A stretch of DNA of 24,249 nt from positions 1-24,249 of the IMG/VR virus record IMGVR_UViG_3300008216_000079. One strand, 5' to 3'. The DNA is from a virus. Shown in pieces: positions 5,368 through 13,031 of this stretch. Each line of letters opens with the position of its first letter. Positions within the stretch are counted from its first letter, which is position 1. A program made the translations under genes and the position numbers. The notes beneath the pieces are model-generated. The model worked only from the letters and a program-made list of their open reading frames with translations, did not search any database and was not told the origin of the DNA.

Positions 5368-5738
5368 GCCAGATACGCATCATCGTTGGTATCGCTGCAG
5401 TGGTAGCCCTGCTGTTCGGCGGCTGGACCATTCGAGGCTGGTACGAGGGCAATCTGGACCTGCTCAGGGAAAGAGTGACCCGCGCTGCCATTGATGAGGC
5501 CCTGGAGAGTCACAGCGATGTGGCCCGGGTAGTGGAAGAGAAGCTATCCGGCCTGAAGGCCAATCAAACCGTTATCGACCGTGGGGTGACCCGTGAAGTC
5601 ATTAAGCCGGTGTATCGCAACGTGTGCCTGCCTGGCGCTGGTGTCGGGCTGCTCAATGCTGCGGCCCTCAACGACACTTCCCAGCTACCAGCAGAACCTG
5701 ATGGCGACGTGCCCGAAGACGCTGCCGACCCTCAGTGA
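5364..5738 (+). CDS. Rz: Rz-like inner-membrane spanin
   Basis: This 124-residue protein has one N-terminal membrane anchor (residues about 5-24, IIVGIAAVVALLFGGW) and a periplasmic, charged, helical domain (about 33-85) with no other membrane segment, the form of an i-spanin. Spanins join the inner and outer membranes in the last step of lysis. The start is set by the ATGA overlap with the holin-like gene. The decisive evidence is that a lipoprotein gene of o-spanin type starts within it in another frame at 5593, as Rz1 does in Rz. The C-terminus is acidic and Pro-containing. Confidence 0.85.
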   Translation: MSQIRIIVGIAAVVALLFGGWTIRGWYEGNLDLLRERVTRAAIDEALESHSDVARVVEEKLSGLKANQTVIDRGVTREVIKPVYRNVCLPGAGVGLLNAAALNDTSQLPAEPDGDVPEDAADPQ

Positions 5739-5847
5739 CGGGGAGGCCGGCACCGTGCTGACCACCATGAAGCAGTGGGCCAGCCAGTACCACGACTGCG
5801 CAACCCGCCATAACGGACTGGTCGATGCGATCCGGGCGGCTGAGTAA
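5593..5847 (+). CDS. Rz1: Rz1-like outer-membrane lipoprotein spanin, embedded out of frame in Rz
   Basis: This protein has 84 residues from a GTG start in a frame different from Rz. A short basic N-terminus and hydrophobic stretch lead to a lipobox LVSGC, with C20 as the predicted lipidated residue. The mature part begins SMLRPSTTLPSYQQNL, typical of o-spanins that bind Rz across the periplasm. It extends 109 bases past the end of Rz, so this is a partly overlapping rather than fully nested pair, and it is longer than lambda Rz1 (60 aa). A start at a nearby codon cannot be excluded because no strong ribosome site is visible. Confidence 0.82.
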   Translation: MKSLSRCIATCACLALVSGCSMLRPSTTLPSYQQNLMATCPKTLPTLSDGEAGTVLTTMKQWASQYHDCATRHNGLVDAIRAAE

Positions 5848-5965
5848 ATACGCACAGGACACGGCCCAGGGCCTATTTCTTGGCGCAGCGATCACTGTTG
5901 GGTTTTTAATTCTGGCCGCCTATGTGGTGCGGCAATGGTGGAGAGCTTTACGTGAGCGAGACTGA
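5825..5965 (+). CDS. Small single-span membrane protein
   Basis: This 46-residue protein begins at an ATG inside the last codons of Rz1 and ends 14 bases after the GTG start of the next gene. It has a basic N-terminus (MRSGRLSKYAQ), one membrane helix (residues about 16-35, with LGAAITVGFLILAAYVV) and a basic tail (RQWWRALRERD). The overlaps at both ends fit the layout of this phage, but the ribosome site is weak. It may be a second holin, antiholin or pinholin-like protein; that is inference from the neighbourhood. Confidence 0.5.
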   Translation: MRSGRLSKYAQDTAQGLFLGAAITVGFLILAAYVVRQWWRALRERD

Positions 5966-6227
5966 CCCACAAAAACAGAACCACAGTCCCGTGAGATTCA
6001 ATAACGAGATAAGCGTGGGGAACCTTCTGACAGGGCTGGGGATGTTCATGGCGCTGGCCGCCGCTTGGTTCAACCTGGATAAGCGGGTGAGCGTCAACGA
6101 AGCCAATATGGTCCACCAATCACAAAGGACCACAGAGTTACAGCGCCGCATCGATGACCGTCTGTTCCAGATGGACCGGAAGCTGGATGTGATCGTGGAT
6201 CGTCAAATCGAGCAACAGCAGAGATAG
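5952..6227 (+). CDS. Membrane-anchored coiled-coil protein of the lysis region
   Basis: This 91-residue protein starts at a GTG preceded by GGAGAG about 8 bases upstream. The upstream ATG at 5922 lacks a ribosome site and is less likely. A polar N-terminus is followed by one hydrophobic segment (residues about 23-41, with LLTGLGMFMALAAAWF). After this comes a long charged heptad-like helix (about 46-91; TTELQRRIDDRLFQMDRKLD). The layout resembles small phage proteins of unknown function beside terminase genes. It ends 2 bases before the small terminase gene. Confidence 0.65.
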   Translation: MSETDPQKQNHSPVRFNNEISVGNLLTGLGMFMALAAAWFNLDKRVSVNEANMVHQSQRTTELQRRIDDRLFQMDRKLDVIVDRQIEQQQR

Positions 6228-6229
6228 AT

Positions 6230-6787
6230 ATGCCTCTCAACGAAAAGCAGAAGCGGTTCGTTGAGGAATACCTCGTGGACCTGAATGCAACGCAGGCCGC
6301 TATCCGTGCGGGTTACGCAGAAAGAAGCGCGCATGTGACCGGAGCCAAGTTGCTAAGGAATGCTAAGGTCGCTGAAGCGGTAGCCGAAGCCAAGCATAGC
6401 CGCACAGAGCGAGCCCAGATCAATGCCGATTACGTCCTGAGCAGACTGGTTGAGATTGACCAGATGGACGTTGCGGACATTCTGCAAGCAGATGGCAGCC
6501 TTAAAGCGATTCAGGATTGGCCAAAGGTCTGGCGTCAGTACATTGCCGGCATGGATCTGGCGGAAATGTTCGAAGGGCGCGGCGATGAGCGCGAAATGGT
6601 CGGCATCCTCAAGAAGATCAAATGGCCCGACAAACTGAAGAATCTGGAGCTGTTGGGCAAGCACATTGATGTGAGTGCGTTCCGTGAGAATCATGACCAC
6701 CGCAGCAGTGACGGTTCGATGACGCCGAAAGGCACCACCATCGAGTGGAATATCCAGCCCGTAAAGCCCGTCAATGAGCCTGAGTAG
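6230..6787 (+). CDS. terS: Terminase small subunit
   Basis: This 185-residue protein should recognise the packaging site and pass DNA to the large subunit. The N-terminus reads LNEKQKRFVEEYLVDLNATQ (3-22) followed by AAIRAGYA and an alpha-helical HTH-type segment, typical of the Terminase_2 family. The middle part (VEIDQMDVADIL) is likewise family-like. In P22 the pac site lies in the small-terminase gene; a pac here cannot be identified by eye. P22 gp3 is 162 aa. The ATG follows a short GAGATAGAT ribosome region. Its 3' end overlaps the large-subunit gene by 14 bases. Confidence 0.9.
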   Translation: MPLNEKQKRFVEEYLVDLNATQAAIRAGYAERSAHVTGAKLLRNAKVAEAVAEAKHSRTERAQINADYVLSRLVEIDQMDVADILQADGSLKAIQDWPKVWRQYIAGMDLAEMFEGRGDEREMVGILKKIKWPDKLKNLELLGKHIDVSAFRENHDHRSSDGSMTPKGTTIEWNIQPVKPVNEPE

Positions 6788-8225
6788 AACCCTCCGGGTT
6801 AACTACAAGCTGCTGCCGTTTCTGACCAAGTCCCAGCCTATCAAGGTTGCAGTGGGTGGGCGTGGTAGCGGCAAGAGTATTGGCATCGCGGATATGGCCG
6901 TTTGCCGCATGGAGCGCGAGGCTATTGATGTGTATTGCCTTCGTGAGTTCCAGGAAACCATTGCGGACTCCATTCATCGGACAATGCAGCGCTCAATCAC
7001 TGATCGCCTGGATCTGCCCGGGTGGGACGTTCAGGAAAACAAGATTGTGGCGCCGAATGGGGCTCGCACCACCTACAAAGGCGCATCGCGCAACACCAAC
7101 AGCATTCAGGGCGCGGAGGATTACCGGTTATCGGTGTTCTCCGAGGCCCACACGGCCAGTCAGGACAGCCTAGACAAGCTGCTGCCTACCATTCTCCGTA
7201 AGCCTGGCGCGCAGTGCTGGTTTGAGGCCAACCCGCAATCCAGTGAAGACCCATTCAGCCAGCGCTTTATCAGCCCCTATCTGGATCAGCTGGAGCGGGA
7301 CGGTTTCTACGAGGACGAGCTGCATTACATCGTCGTTGTGAACTGGCGGGACAACCCGTGGTGGAACGAAGAGCAAGAGCGCCTGAGGGCTTGGGATTAC
7401 GAGAACCTTTCCCGGGCCAAGTACGACTGGATATGGGAAGGCAAATTCAACGACAGCGTTGAAAACAGCCTGATCATGCCGGAATGGTTTGATGCCTGTA
7501 TTGATGCGCATGAAAAGCTGGGCATCAAGCCGCAGGGCGCCAAGGTGGCAGCTCACGATCCGTCAGACGAGGGCAGCGATTCCAAGGGCTTCGCGCTTCG
7601 CCACGGCATTGTAGTCACCGATGTGGAAGAGAAGACCAGCGGCAACATCAATGAGGGTGGCGACTGGGCAACCGGTTTAGCCATCCAGCATGGCGCGGAC
7701 TCGTTTACCTGGGACTGTGACGGCATGGGTGTTGGCCTAAGCCGGCAGGTTTCCACCGCCTTCAAAGGAAAGATGACGCAGGTGTCCATGTTTAAGGGCT
7801 CTGAAGTCCCTGATAACCCTGATGCCATCTACGAGCCGCTGCCGGGAAGCCCGATACAGAACACCAAGACCTGGTCGGAAGTGGCACGCAATAAGCGCGC
7901 CCAGTATTACCTGAAGCTGCGTGACCGTTGTTACAAGACTTTCCGGGCCGTGATCCATGGTGAGTACCACAACCCTGATGATCTGATCAGTTTCGCGTCA
8001 TCCATCTCGAATATCAGAAAGCTGCGCTCCGAGTTGTGCCGCATGCCGGTGAAGCCTAACGGGTCGGGCCGGTTTGAGCTGTACACAAAGCCCGAAATGA
8101 AAACGAAATTTAAGCTTCCCAGCCCGAACATGGGCGACAGCGTCATGATGCTGATGCGGGAGCCCGCTGTATTAACTGCTGCGCCGGTCATGCCCCGGCC
8201 TATCCGTCCATCTGGGAGACGTTAA
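6774..8225 (+). CDS. terL: Terminase large subunit (P22 gp2-like)
   Basis: This 483-residue packaging motor (P22 gp2 is 499) has an N-terminal ATPase with Walker A GGRGSGKS (28-35), a Walker B-type strand LSVFSEAH (119-126) with E124 as the likely catalytic glutamate, and a C motif region near FEANP (150-154). The C-terminal RNase H-like nuclease has candidate metal ligands D262 (HDPSDEG), D314/D316 (WDCDGMG) and D455 (MGDSVMM). It cuts concatemers and drives DNA through the portal. The start lies inside the small subunit gene and the stop overlaps the portal start (TAATG). The gene looks intact. Confidence 0.95.
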   Translation: MSLSRTLRVNYKLLPFLTKSQPIKVAVGGRGSGKSIGIADMAVCRMEREAIDVYCLREFQETIADSIHRTMQRSITDRLDLPGWDVQENKIVAPNGARTTYKGASRNTNSIQGAEDYRLSVFSEAHTASQDSLDKLLPTILRKPGAQCWFEANPQSSEDPFSQRFISPYLDQLERDGFYEDELHYIVVVNWRDNPWWNEEQERLRAWDYENLSRAKYDWIWEGKFNDSVENSLIMPEWFDACIDAHEKLGIKPQGAKVAAHDPSDEGSDSKGFALRHGIVVTDVEEKTSGNINEGGDWATGLAIQHGADSFTWDCDGMGVGLSRQVSTAFKGKMTQVSMFKGSEVPDNPDAIYEPLPGSPIQNTKTWSEVARNKRAQYYLKLRDRCYKTFRAVIHGEYHNPDDLISFASSISNIRKLRSELCRMPVKPNGSGRFELYTKPEMKTKFKLPSPNMGDSVMMLMREPAVLTAAPVMPRPIRPSGRR

Positions 8226-10330
8226 TGGAATTATCGAAGCTGAAAGCACAGTTCGATAAGGACTATTGCGCCAACCAGTCGACGCGTGAGAAGGCAGCGG
8301 ACGACCTGGTGTTCTACTGGATTACCCAGTGGGACGACCAGCTGCTGAGCGATTCCCCGCTCAAGTACCGCGGCGAGTTCAACGTGCTGCGCAAAGCTGG
8401 CCGCCAGATCATGGCAGACCTGCGCCTGAACCCGGTACAGCCGGATTTCAAGCCGAAGGACATGGACCGGGAAGAGGGCGCCGACCTGCTGGACGGCATC
8501 TACCGGGCAGAAGACCGCAGCCTGAGCAGTCAGGAGGCGAAGGATTACGCCAGCCAAGACGCCATCGTGTGTGGGTTTGGTGCCTGGGAGCTGTACACCG
8601 AGTACGCCAGCAACAATGCCGGTGACGAGCGCCAGATCATCTGCCGGGACTGGATTCCGGAGGCGAACAACACGGTTTTCTGGGATGCCAATGCCCGGAA
8701 GCTGGATAAGTCCGACGCCATGCGTTGCGCCATCCTCAAAAGCTACACCGAGGACGGCTACAAAGACCTGGTGGAAGACCTGACCGGGGAGTGGCCGGAA
8801 GAAGTCAGCCCGTCCAATTTCTCCCAGCCCGAAGAGTCCTATGTGTTCCCCTGGGCATCGACGGCGGACAAGATTTATGTGGCCACTATCTATTGCCGCA
8901 AGCGGGTCAAGGACAAGGTTTACACCTTCCGTGACCCAATGGGCGAAGAGCTGCGCCTGCGTGCCTCTGACATTGAAGAGGTCATGGATGAACTGATCGA
9001 CACCGGTCACGAAATCGTGGCTGAGCGCGAGATCAAGCGCTGGGAAGTGCGCAAATACATCGCATCCGGCGAGAAGATCCTGAACGGTGATGACGGTGAG
9101 GTAATCGCCGGCGAAAACATCCCGGTGGTACCGGTATACGGTGAGCGGGCCATCGTAGAGGGAGAGGAGCACTGGGAGGGCGTAACCCGCCTGGCCAAAG
9201 ACCCTCAGCGCCTTCGCAACTTCCAGATGAGCTATCTGGCCGACATTGTTTCCCGGTCGCCGCGTCGCAAGCCAATCTTTTTTGGTGAGCAGATTCAAGG
9301 CTTTGAGGCGATGTATGAAGAGCCTGGGGCTGATAACAATTACCCGTACTTGCTCCAGAATCGCATGGATGCCAATGGCAACCAGCTGCCCATCGGGCCG
9401 GTGGCAGAAATGCCTGACCAGCCTATGCCGCAGGCGTTGGCTGCCAGCATCGAGCTCACCAAGGGCGCCATCGAGGACGTGGCCAACCCGGGCGTGCCCC
9501 AGGACATTGCCGATCCGGACCTGAGCGGCAAGGCTGTTGCGGCTCTACAGAACCGTATCGACCAGCAAAGCTATATCTACCAGCACAATTTCAAGTTTGC
9601 TGTGCGCCGGGACGCGGAAATCTTCGCTTCCATGGCCTCCCAGATATTCGACACCCCGCGCACGGTGACCGTGGAAACCCCGGACGGCAACCGCAAGCAG
9701 GTCAAGTTGATGGATGTGGTGATTGATCGGGAAACCGGGAATCCGGTTGTTCTCAACGACATTACCAACATGGAATTCGACGTTTACGCCGAGATCGGTC
9801 AGCAGTACAGCAACCAGGTGGAGCAGACCCGCGACCGGCTGGCGGCAATGATTCAGGCCACGCCGGACGGCGATCCCGCCAAAGACCTGCTGATGCTCAA
9901 GCTGTTTGAGCTCACAGACGGGCCGCGCATGGACGATGTGCGCGAGTTCGCCCGCAAGCAGCTGATCCTCAAGGGCTACAAAGAGCCGGAAACAGAGGAG
10001 GAGGTGGCAATGCTGCAGGCCCATCAGGAACAGGCTGGCCAGCAGAAAGACCCGAACATGGTGCTGGCCGAGGCTGAGGCACTGAAGGCGCAGGCGGACG
10101 TAATGCGAGAGCAGCGCGAAGCACGGGCGGATGCCGCCAAAGCGCAGACCGATGTGGCCCGCACCCAGATCGACGCATTCAAGGCCGAAACGGGCCGCTT
10201 TGAATCGCAGATCAAGGCCGAAGAGGCCAGCGCAAAGATTCGTAAATCCGAGACTGACCGGTTCAGCAAGCGCTTGGAGGATGTTGCAAAGCTGCAGCAG
10301 GCCCGGGCCAGCCAGTTCCAGTCCCGGTAA
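8225..10330 (+). CDS. Portal protein (P22 gp1-like)
   Basis: This 701-residue protein (P22 gp1 is 725) forms the dodecameric ring at one capsid vertex through which DNA enters and leaves, and on which the tail is built. The N-terminal and core regions match the P22 portal family in my reading (for example the DYASQDAIVCGFGAWELYT segment around 105-125). The last roughly 100 residues are a long Ala/Gln/Lys/Glu-rich helix, which fits the C-terminal barrel of P22-type portals. It begins in a TAATG overlap with the terminase. It is followed by 84 noncoding bases, the first clear gap in the late operon after the lysis genes. Confidence 0.93.
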   Translation: MELSKLKAQFDKDYCANQSTREKAADDLVFYWITQWDDQLLSDSPLKYRGEFNVLRKAGRQIMADLRLNPVQPDFKPKDMDREEGADLLDGIYRAEDRSLSSQEAKDYASQDAIVCGFGAWELYTEYASNNAGDERQIICRDWIPEANNTVFWDANARKLDKSDAMRCAILKSYTEDGYKDLVEDLTGEWPEEVSPSNFSQPEESYVFPWASTADKIYVATIYCRKRVKDKVYTFRDPMGEELRLRASDIEEVMDELIDTGHEIVAEREIKRWEVRKYIASGEKILNGDDGEVIAGENIPVVPVYGERAIVEGEEHWEGVTRLAKDPQRLRNFQMSYLADIVSRSPRRKPIFFGEQIQGFEAMYEEPGADNNYPYLLQNRMDANGNQLPIGPVAEMPDQPMPQALAASIELTKGAIEDVANPGVPQDIADPDLSGKAVAALQNRIDQQSYIYQHNFKFAVRRDAEIFASMASQIFDTPRTVTVETPDGNRKQVKLMDVVIDRETGNPVVLNDITNMEFDVYAEIGQQYSNQVEQTRDRLAAMIQATPDGDPAKDLLMLKLFELTDGPRMDDVREFARKQLILKGYKEPETEEEVAMLQAHQEQAGQQKDPNMVLAEAEALKAQADVMREQREARADAAKAQTDVARTQIDAFKAETGRFESQIKAEEASAKIRKSETDRFSKRLEDVAKLQQARASQFQSR

Positions 10331-10367
10331 CCCCTTTTACTGAGGCGACCAGGTCAAACGCAACCTA

Positions 10368-10383
10368 CCTGTGGGGTCACAGG
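10368..10383 (+). repeat. Hairpin between portal and scaffold genes
   Basis: A perfect 6-bp stem CCTGTG/CACAGG with loop GGGT lies in the 84-base gap 31 bases before the scaffold start. There is no T tract, so it is not a typical terminator. It might shape translation or stability of the scaffold message. Confidence 0.35.
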
Positions 10384-10414
10384 GCAATCGTTTACATCAA
10401 CGAGGCTTTAGAAG

Positions 10415-11434
10415 ATGGCTGAAAAAACCCTGGAAGAGCTGAAGGCGGAAAACGCCAACGCCGAGACCGAAGAGGAAGAGCAGCAGACCGCAGCTGCCAC
10501 CGAAGCGGACGAGGAAGAGGCGGCAACTGAAGAAGCGCAGGACACCGAATCGGAAGCGGAAACCGATGAGGAAGAGGGCGCGGAAGCGGATGTAGAAGCG
10601 TGGATGCAATCAGATGAACAGGCATCTGAAGGTGGTGGTGAAAAGCGTTTCACTGATAGCGATGTGGCAGCGGCAAAGCGCAAGCTGCAGGCAAAGCTGG
10701 AGAAGCGCCACACAAGCGAAGTCGATGACCTGAAGCGTGAAATTGAAGCGCTGAAGAAGGGTCAGGGCGGCCAGCAGCCGGCGAGCACAGGGCAGAAACC
10801 CTTCCCGACGCTGGAGTCCCATGATTTCGATGAAGCGGCATACCAGAAAGCCGTGCAGGACTGGGTGAGCAACAACGCACAGAGCGTCACCAAGTCCACG
10901 CTGGAGCAGCAGCGTCAGGAAGAGCTGCAGAAGCAACAGCGGCAGGCACTGGAAGATGCTGTAGGTGGCCACTACCAACGGGCGGCGAAGCTGGCACAAG
11001 AGGCCGGCATCAGCGACGAGGTGTACCAGCAAACTGACCTGGAAGTCCGGAAGGCGATTGATTCCGCCATGCCGGGTCAGGGTGATCTGGTGGCCGACCA
11101 GCTGATTTCCCGACTGGGCGAAGGGTCCGAGAAGGTGATGTATTACCTGGGCCGCAATGCCGGAGAGCGCGAAAAGCTGAGCGCAGCACTCAGGACTGAT
11201 CCGTCAGGCCTGTCTGCCGTGATTCTGCTTGGTGAGCTCAAAGGCCGCCTGTCCTCGCCGCCCAAGAAAACCTCTAAAGCACCCGCACCTGCTCGACGTG
11301 CCGAGGGCGGTTCCGGTGGTGATGGCAAGGTGGACAAGCTCCGCCGGGCCTACCAGAAGGAAACCGACACCCAGAAGCGCTTCGACATGCGCCGCAAGGC
11401 CAAGCAGGACGGGATCGATGTATCCAATTGGTAA
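10415..11434 (+). CDS. Scaffolding protein (P22 gp8-like)
   Basis: This 339-residue protein (P22 gp8 is 303) directs assembly of the coat shell and leaves before DNA fills it. The N-terminal third (about 18-60) is extremely acidic, rich in Glu and Asp. The middle is predicted coiled coil (about 85-112 and 160-185). The C-terminus (about 308-335, with DKLRRAYQKETDT and RFDMRRKAKQDG) is basic and helical, matching the coat-binding helix-turn-helix of P22-type scaffolds. It sits between portal and coat as in P22. The start follows GAGG about 10 bases upstream, and 13 bases separate its stop from the coat gene. Confidence 0.9.
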   Translation: MAEKTLEELKAENANAETEEEEQQTAAATEADEEEAATEEAQDTESEAETDEEEGAEADVEAWMQSDEQASEGGGEKRFTDSDVAAAKRKLQAKLEKRHTSEVDDLKREIEALKKGQGGQQPASTGQKPFPTLESHDFDEAAYQKAVQDWVSNNAQSVTKSTLEQQRQEELQKQQRQALEDAVGGHYQRAAKLAQEAGISDEVYQQTDLEVRKAIDSAMPGQGDLVADQLISRLGEGSEKVMYYLGRNAGEREKLSAALRTDPSGLSAVILLGELKGRLSSPPKKTSKAPAPARRAEGGSGGDGKVDKLRRAYQKETDTQKRFDMRRKAKQDGIDVSNW

Positions 11435-11447
11435 AAGGTGATTAGCA

Positions 11448-12725
11448 ATGGCTAGCACAGGCAAGACAGTCGAGATTCTCCTCGAGAATGCAATCGAGAC
11501 CTTTGAAGAGCAGGATTACATGCTCGACAAGGTGGACTTCCAAGAACCGGACCCGGCAGACATGCAAAATGCCGGGAATGTCGTGTGGCGCCCCGTTGAG
11601 CAGCATGCCCCCATCATCAACGGCTGGGATCTGACCGGCGACGAGCAGGACATCATCGAAGAGACCTATCCGTCTCTGCTGGGCACCCCGAAGAACGACT
11701 TCGTTCTGCAGCGTGCCGATGATCTGCGCGATACCCGTTTCTGGGAACGCCGCGGCAAGGCCTCTGGTCGCCAGCAGGTAACTGAGCTCAACAAGGCGAT
11801 TGCCAACAACATCGCTCTGCAGGGCAGCATGTTCTATCGCTCCAGCGCTACCAGCGGTTACAACTTCATCGCAGAAGCGCAGGCGCTGATGAATGAGCGG
11901 CAGGGCGCGATGACTCAGCGGCACTTCATGCTGAATGACCGCGATAATCTGACGTTCTCCAGCGATCTGGCGGGCCGTCAGACTGTGCAGGGTCGCCCCG
12001 AAGATGCTGCATGGGTGAAAGGCCAGATTGGTGCCAACGTAGCGCAGTTCAACGTGCATACCGGCTCCTTCCTGCCGAACCTGGTTGGCGGCACCGATCC
12101 GGCCGCCACCGTGACCGGCAATCAGTCCTTTGCACCTGAAGGCGGCAGCGTGAACACCAGTACCGGCGTGGTCACCAACGTGGATTATCGTATCGCGGAA
12201 ATCCCGGTGTCTGACTCTTCTGGCTACAACGTGGGCGATAAGGTCACCATTTCCAACAGTGCGGTACCGGTGAATGCTGTCGGTCTGGCTGACAAGACCG
12301 ATACCGGTCAACCCATGACCTTCACCATCGTTGGCAAGCCGGACGGCACCACCATCCAGGTGTTCCCGAAGCCGATCGCCCTGGACGATGCCACCCTGAG
12401 CGACACCCAGCTGGCCTACGCCAACATCAACACCGTGATTCTGAATGGCGCGACTGTTGACCGTCTGAACACCGACGCGACCAACAAGACCAACCTGTTC
12501 TGGGATGAAGACGCGGTGGAAGTGCTGGGCGGCACCATCCCGGCGCAGCTGTTCAAGCAGTTCGACGGCATGAAGGTGATCAGCTCTACCATGAAGAACG
12601 GCCTGCGCATGTACATGGTCTACGATGGCGACATTGCCACCATGTCCTTCCGCTACCGCCTGTTCACCTGGTACGGCAACACCGTTCGGGATCCGTCCCG
12701 CGCAGGCGTAGCGGTGACCTTCTAA
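11448..12725 (+). CDS. Major capsid (coat) protein, P22 gp5-like
   Basis: This 425-residue protein (P22 gp5 is 430) should form the HK97-fold shell. The P22 coat-family pattern is seen in the N-terminal segment ENAIETFEEQDYMLDKV, in VVWRPVEQHAP, and in the C-terminal FDGMKVISSTMKNGLRMYM with FRYRLFTWYG near the end. A Gly/Thr-rich middle region (about 200-300) corresponds to where the P22 protein carries its inserted I-domain. Codon use is strongly biased towards common C- and G-ending codons, as expected for the most abundant virion protein. The gene ends 16 bases before a strong terminator. Confidence 0.93.
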   Translation: MASTGKTVEILLENAIETFEEQDYMLDKVDFQEPDPADMQNAGNVVWRPVEQHAPIINGWDLTGDEQDIIEETYPSLLGTPKNDFVLQRADDLRDTRFWERRGKASGRQQVTELNKAIANNIALQGSMFYRSSATSGYNFIAEAQALMNERQGAMTQRHFMLNDRDNLTFSSDLAGRQTVQGRPEDAAWVKGQIGANVAQFNVHTGSFLPNLVGGTDPAATVTGNQSFAPEGGSVNTSTGVVTNVDYRIAEIPVSDSSGYNVGDKVTISNSAVPVNAVGLADKTDTGQPMTFTIVGKPDGTTIQVFPKPIALDDATLSDTQLAYANINTVILNGATVDRLNTDATNKTNLFWDEDAVEVLGGTIPAQLFKQFDGMKVISSTMKNGLRMYMVYDGDIATMSFRYRLFTWYGNTVRDPSRAGVAVTF

Positions 12726-12741
12726 GGTCAGAACCAACCCC

Positions 12742-12773
12742 AAAGGCCCCTTCCGAGGGGCCTTTCTCTTTTC
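12742..12773 (+). terminator. Intrinsic terminator after coat gene
   Basis: A perfect 10-bp stem AAAGGCCCCT/AGGGGCCTTT (12742-12751 and 12756-12765) with a TCCG tetraloop is followed by CTCTTTT. It would cut transcription after the coat gene, raising coat relative to tail genes unless the polymerase is antiterminated. Confidence 0.92.
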
Positions 12774-12785
12774 TGGAGAACGACA

Positions 12786-13031
12786 ATGGCTGTTGTTTTG
12801 TATAAAGACGGCGAGGCGGTGCGCGTAAGCCCTCGCTCGGTCCCTGGCTATCTGGCGCAGGGTTACAAGCATGGCGCCGGCAACAACAAGCTGGAAGCGC
12901 CTGCCGATGAGTCGGACGTGGAGCTGGAAGCTCTGCGTGCCGCCCATGAAGATAAATTCGGCAAGAAGCCTCACCCTGCCACCAAAGCGGAAACGCTGAA
13001 GGCCAAGCTGGAAGCGCCAGCCGATGAGTAA
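12786..13031 (+). CDS. Small protein with internal KLEAPADE repeat, possible HeH/LEM-like domain
   Basis: This 81-residue protein is preceded by TGGAGAA about 7 bases before the ATG. The N-terminus (AVVLYKDGEAVRVSPRSV...LAQGY) is a short beta-type segment common in phage head-tail joining gene clusters. The C-terminal half (ALRAAHEDKFGKKPHPATKA and on) resembles the helix-extended-helix/LEM fold. The octapeptide KLEAPADE occurs at residues 35-42 and again at the very C-terminus (74-81). At DNA level this is a 25-bp repeat. The last 8 bases overlap the gp4-like gene. The role is unknown; the position between coat and gp4 suggests a head-completion accessory. Confidence 0.65.
   Translation: MAVVLYKDGEAVRVSPRSVPGYLAQGYKHGAGNNKLEAPADESDVELEALRAAHEDKFGKKPHPATKAETLKAKLEAPADE
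12888..12912 (+). repeat. 25-bp direct repeat, copy 1
   Basis: Matches copy 2 at 13005-13029 in 24 of 25 positions, starting AAGCTGGAAGCGCC and ending CCGATGAGT. The two copies are 117 bp apart, a multiple of three, so they encode the same octapeptide in frame. Confidence 0.85.
13005..13029 (+). repeat. 25-bp direct repeat, copy 2 (contains gp4 start codon)
   Basis: Copy of 12888-12912. Its ATGAGT is the start of the gp4-like gene (ATG at 13024), so the repeat spans the stop of one gene and the initiation region of the next. Confidence 0.85.

Noticed and set aside
8231-9298. Minus-strand open frame (355 codons) opposite the portal gene
   Set aside because: Antisense shadow of the portal coding sequence; no ribosome site, no recognisable domain, and it conflicts with the late operon.
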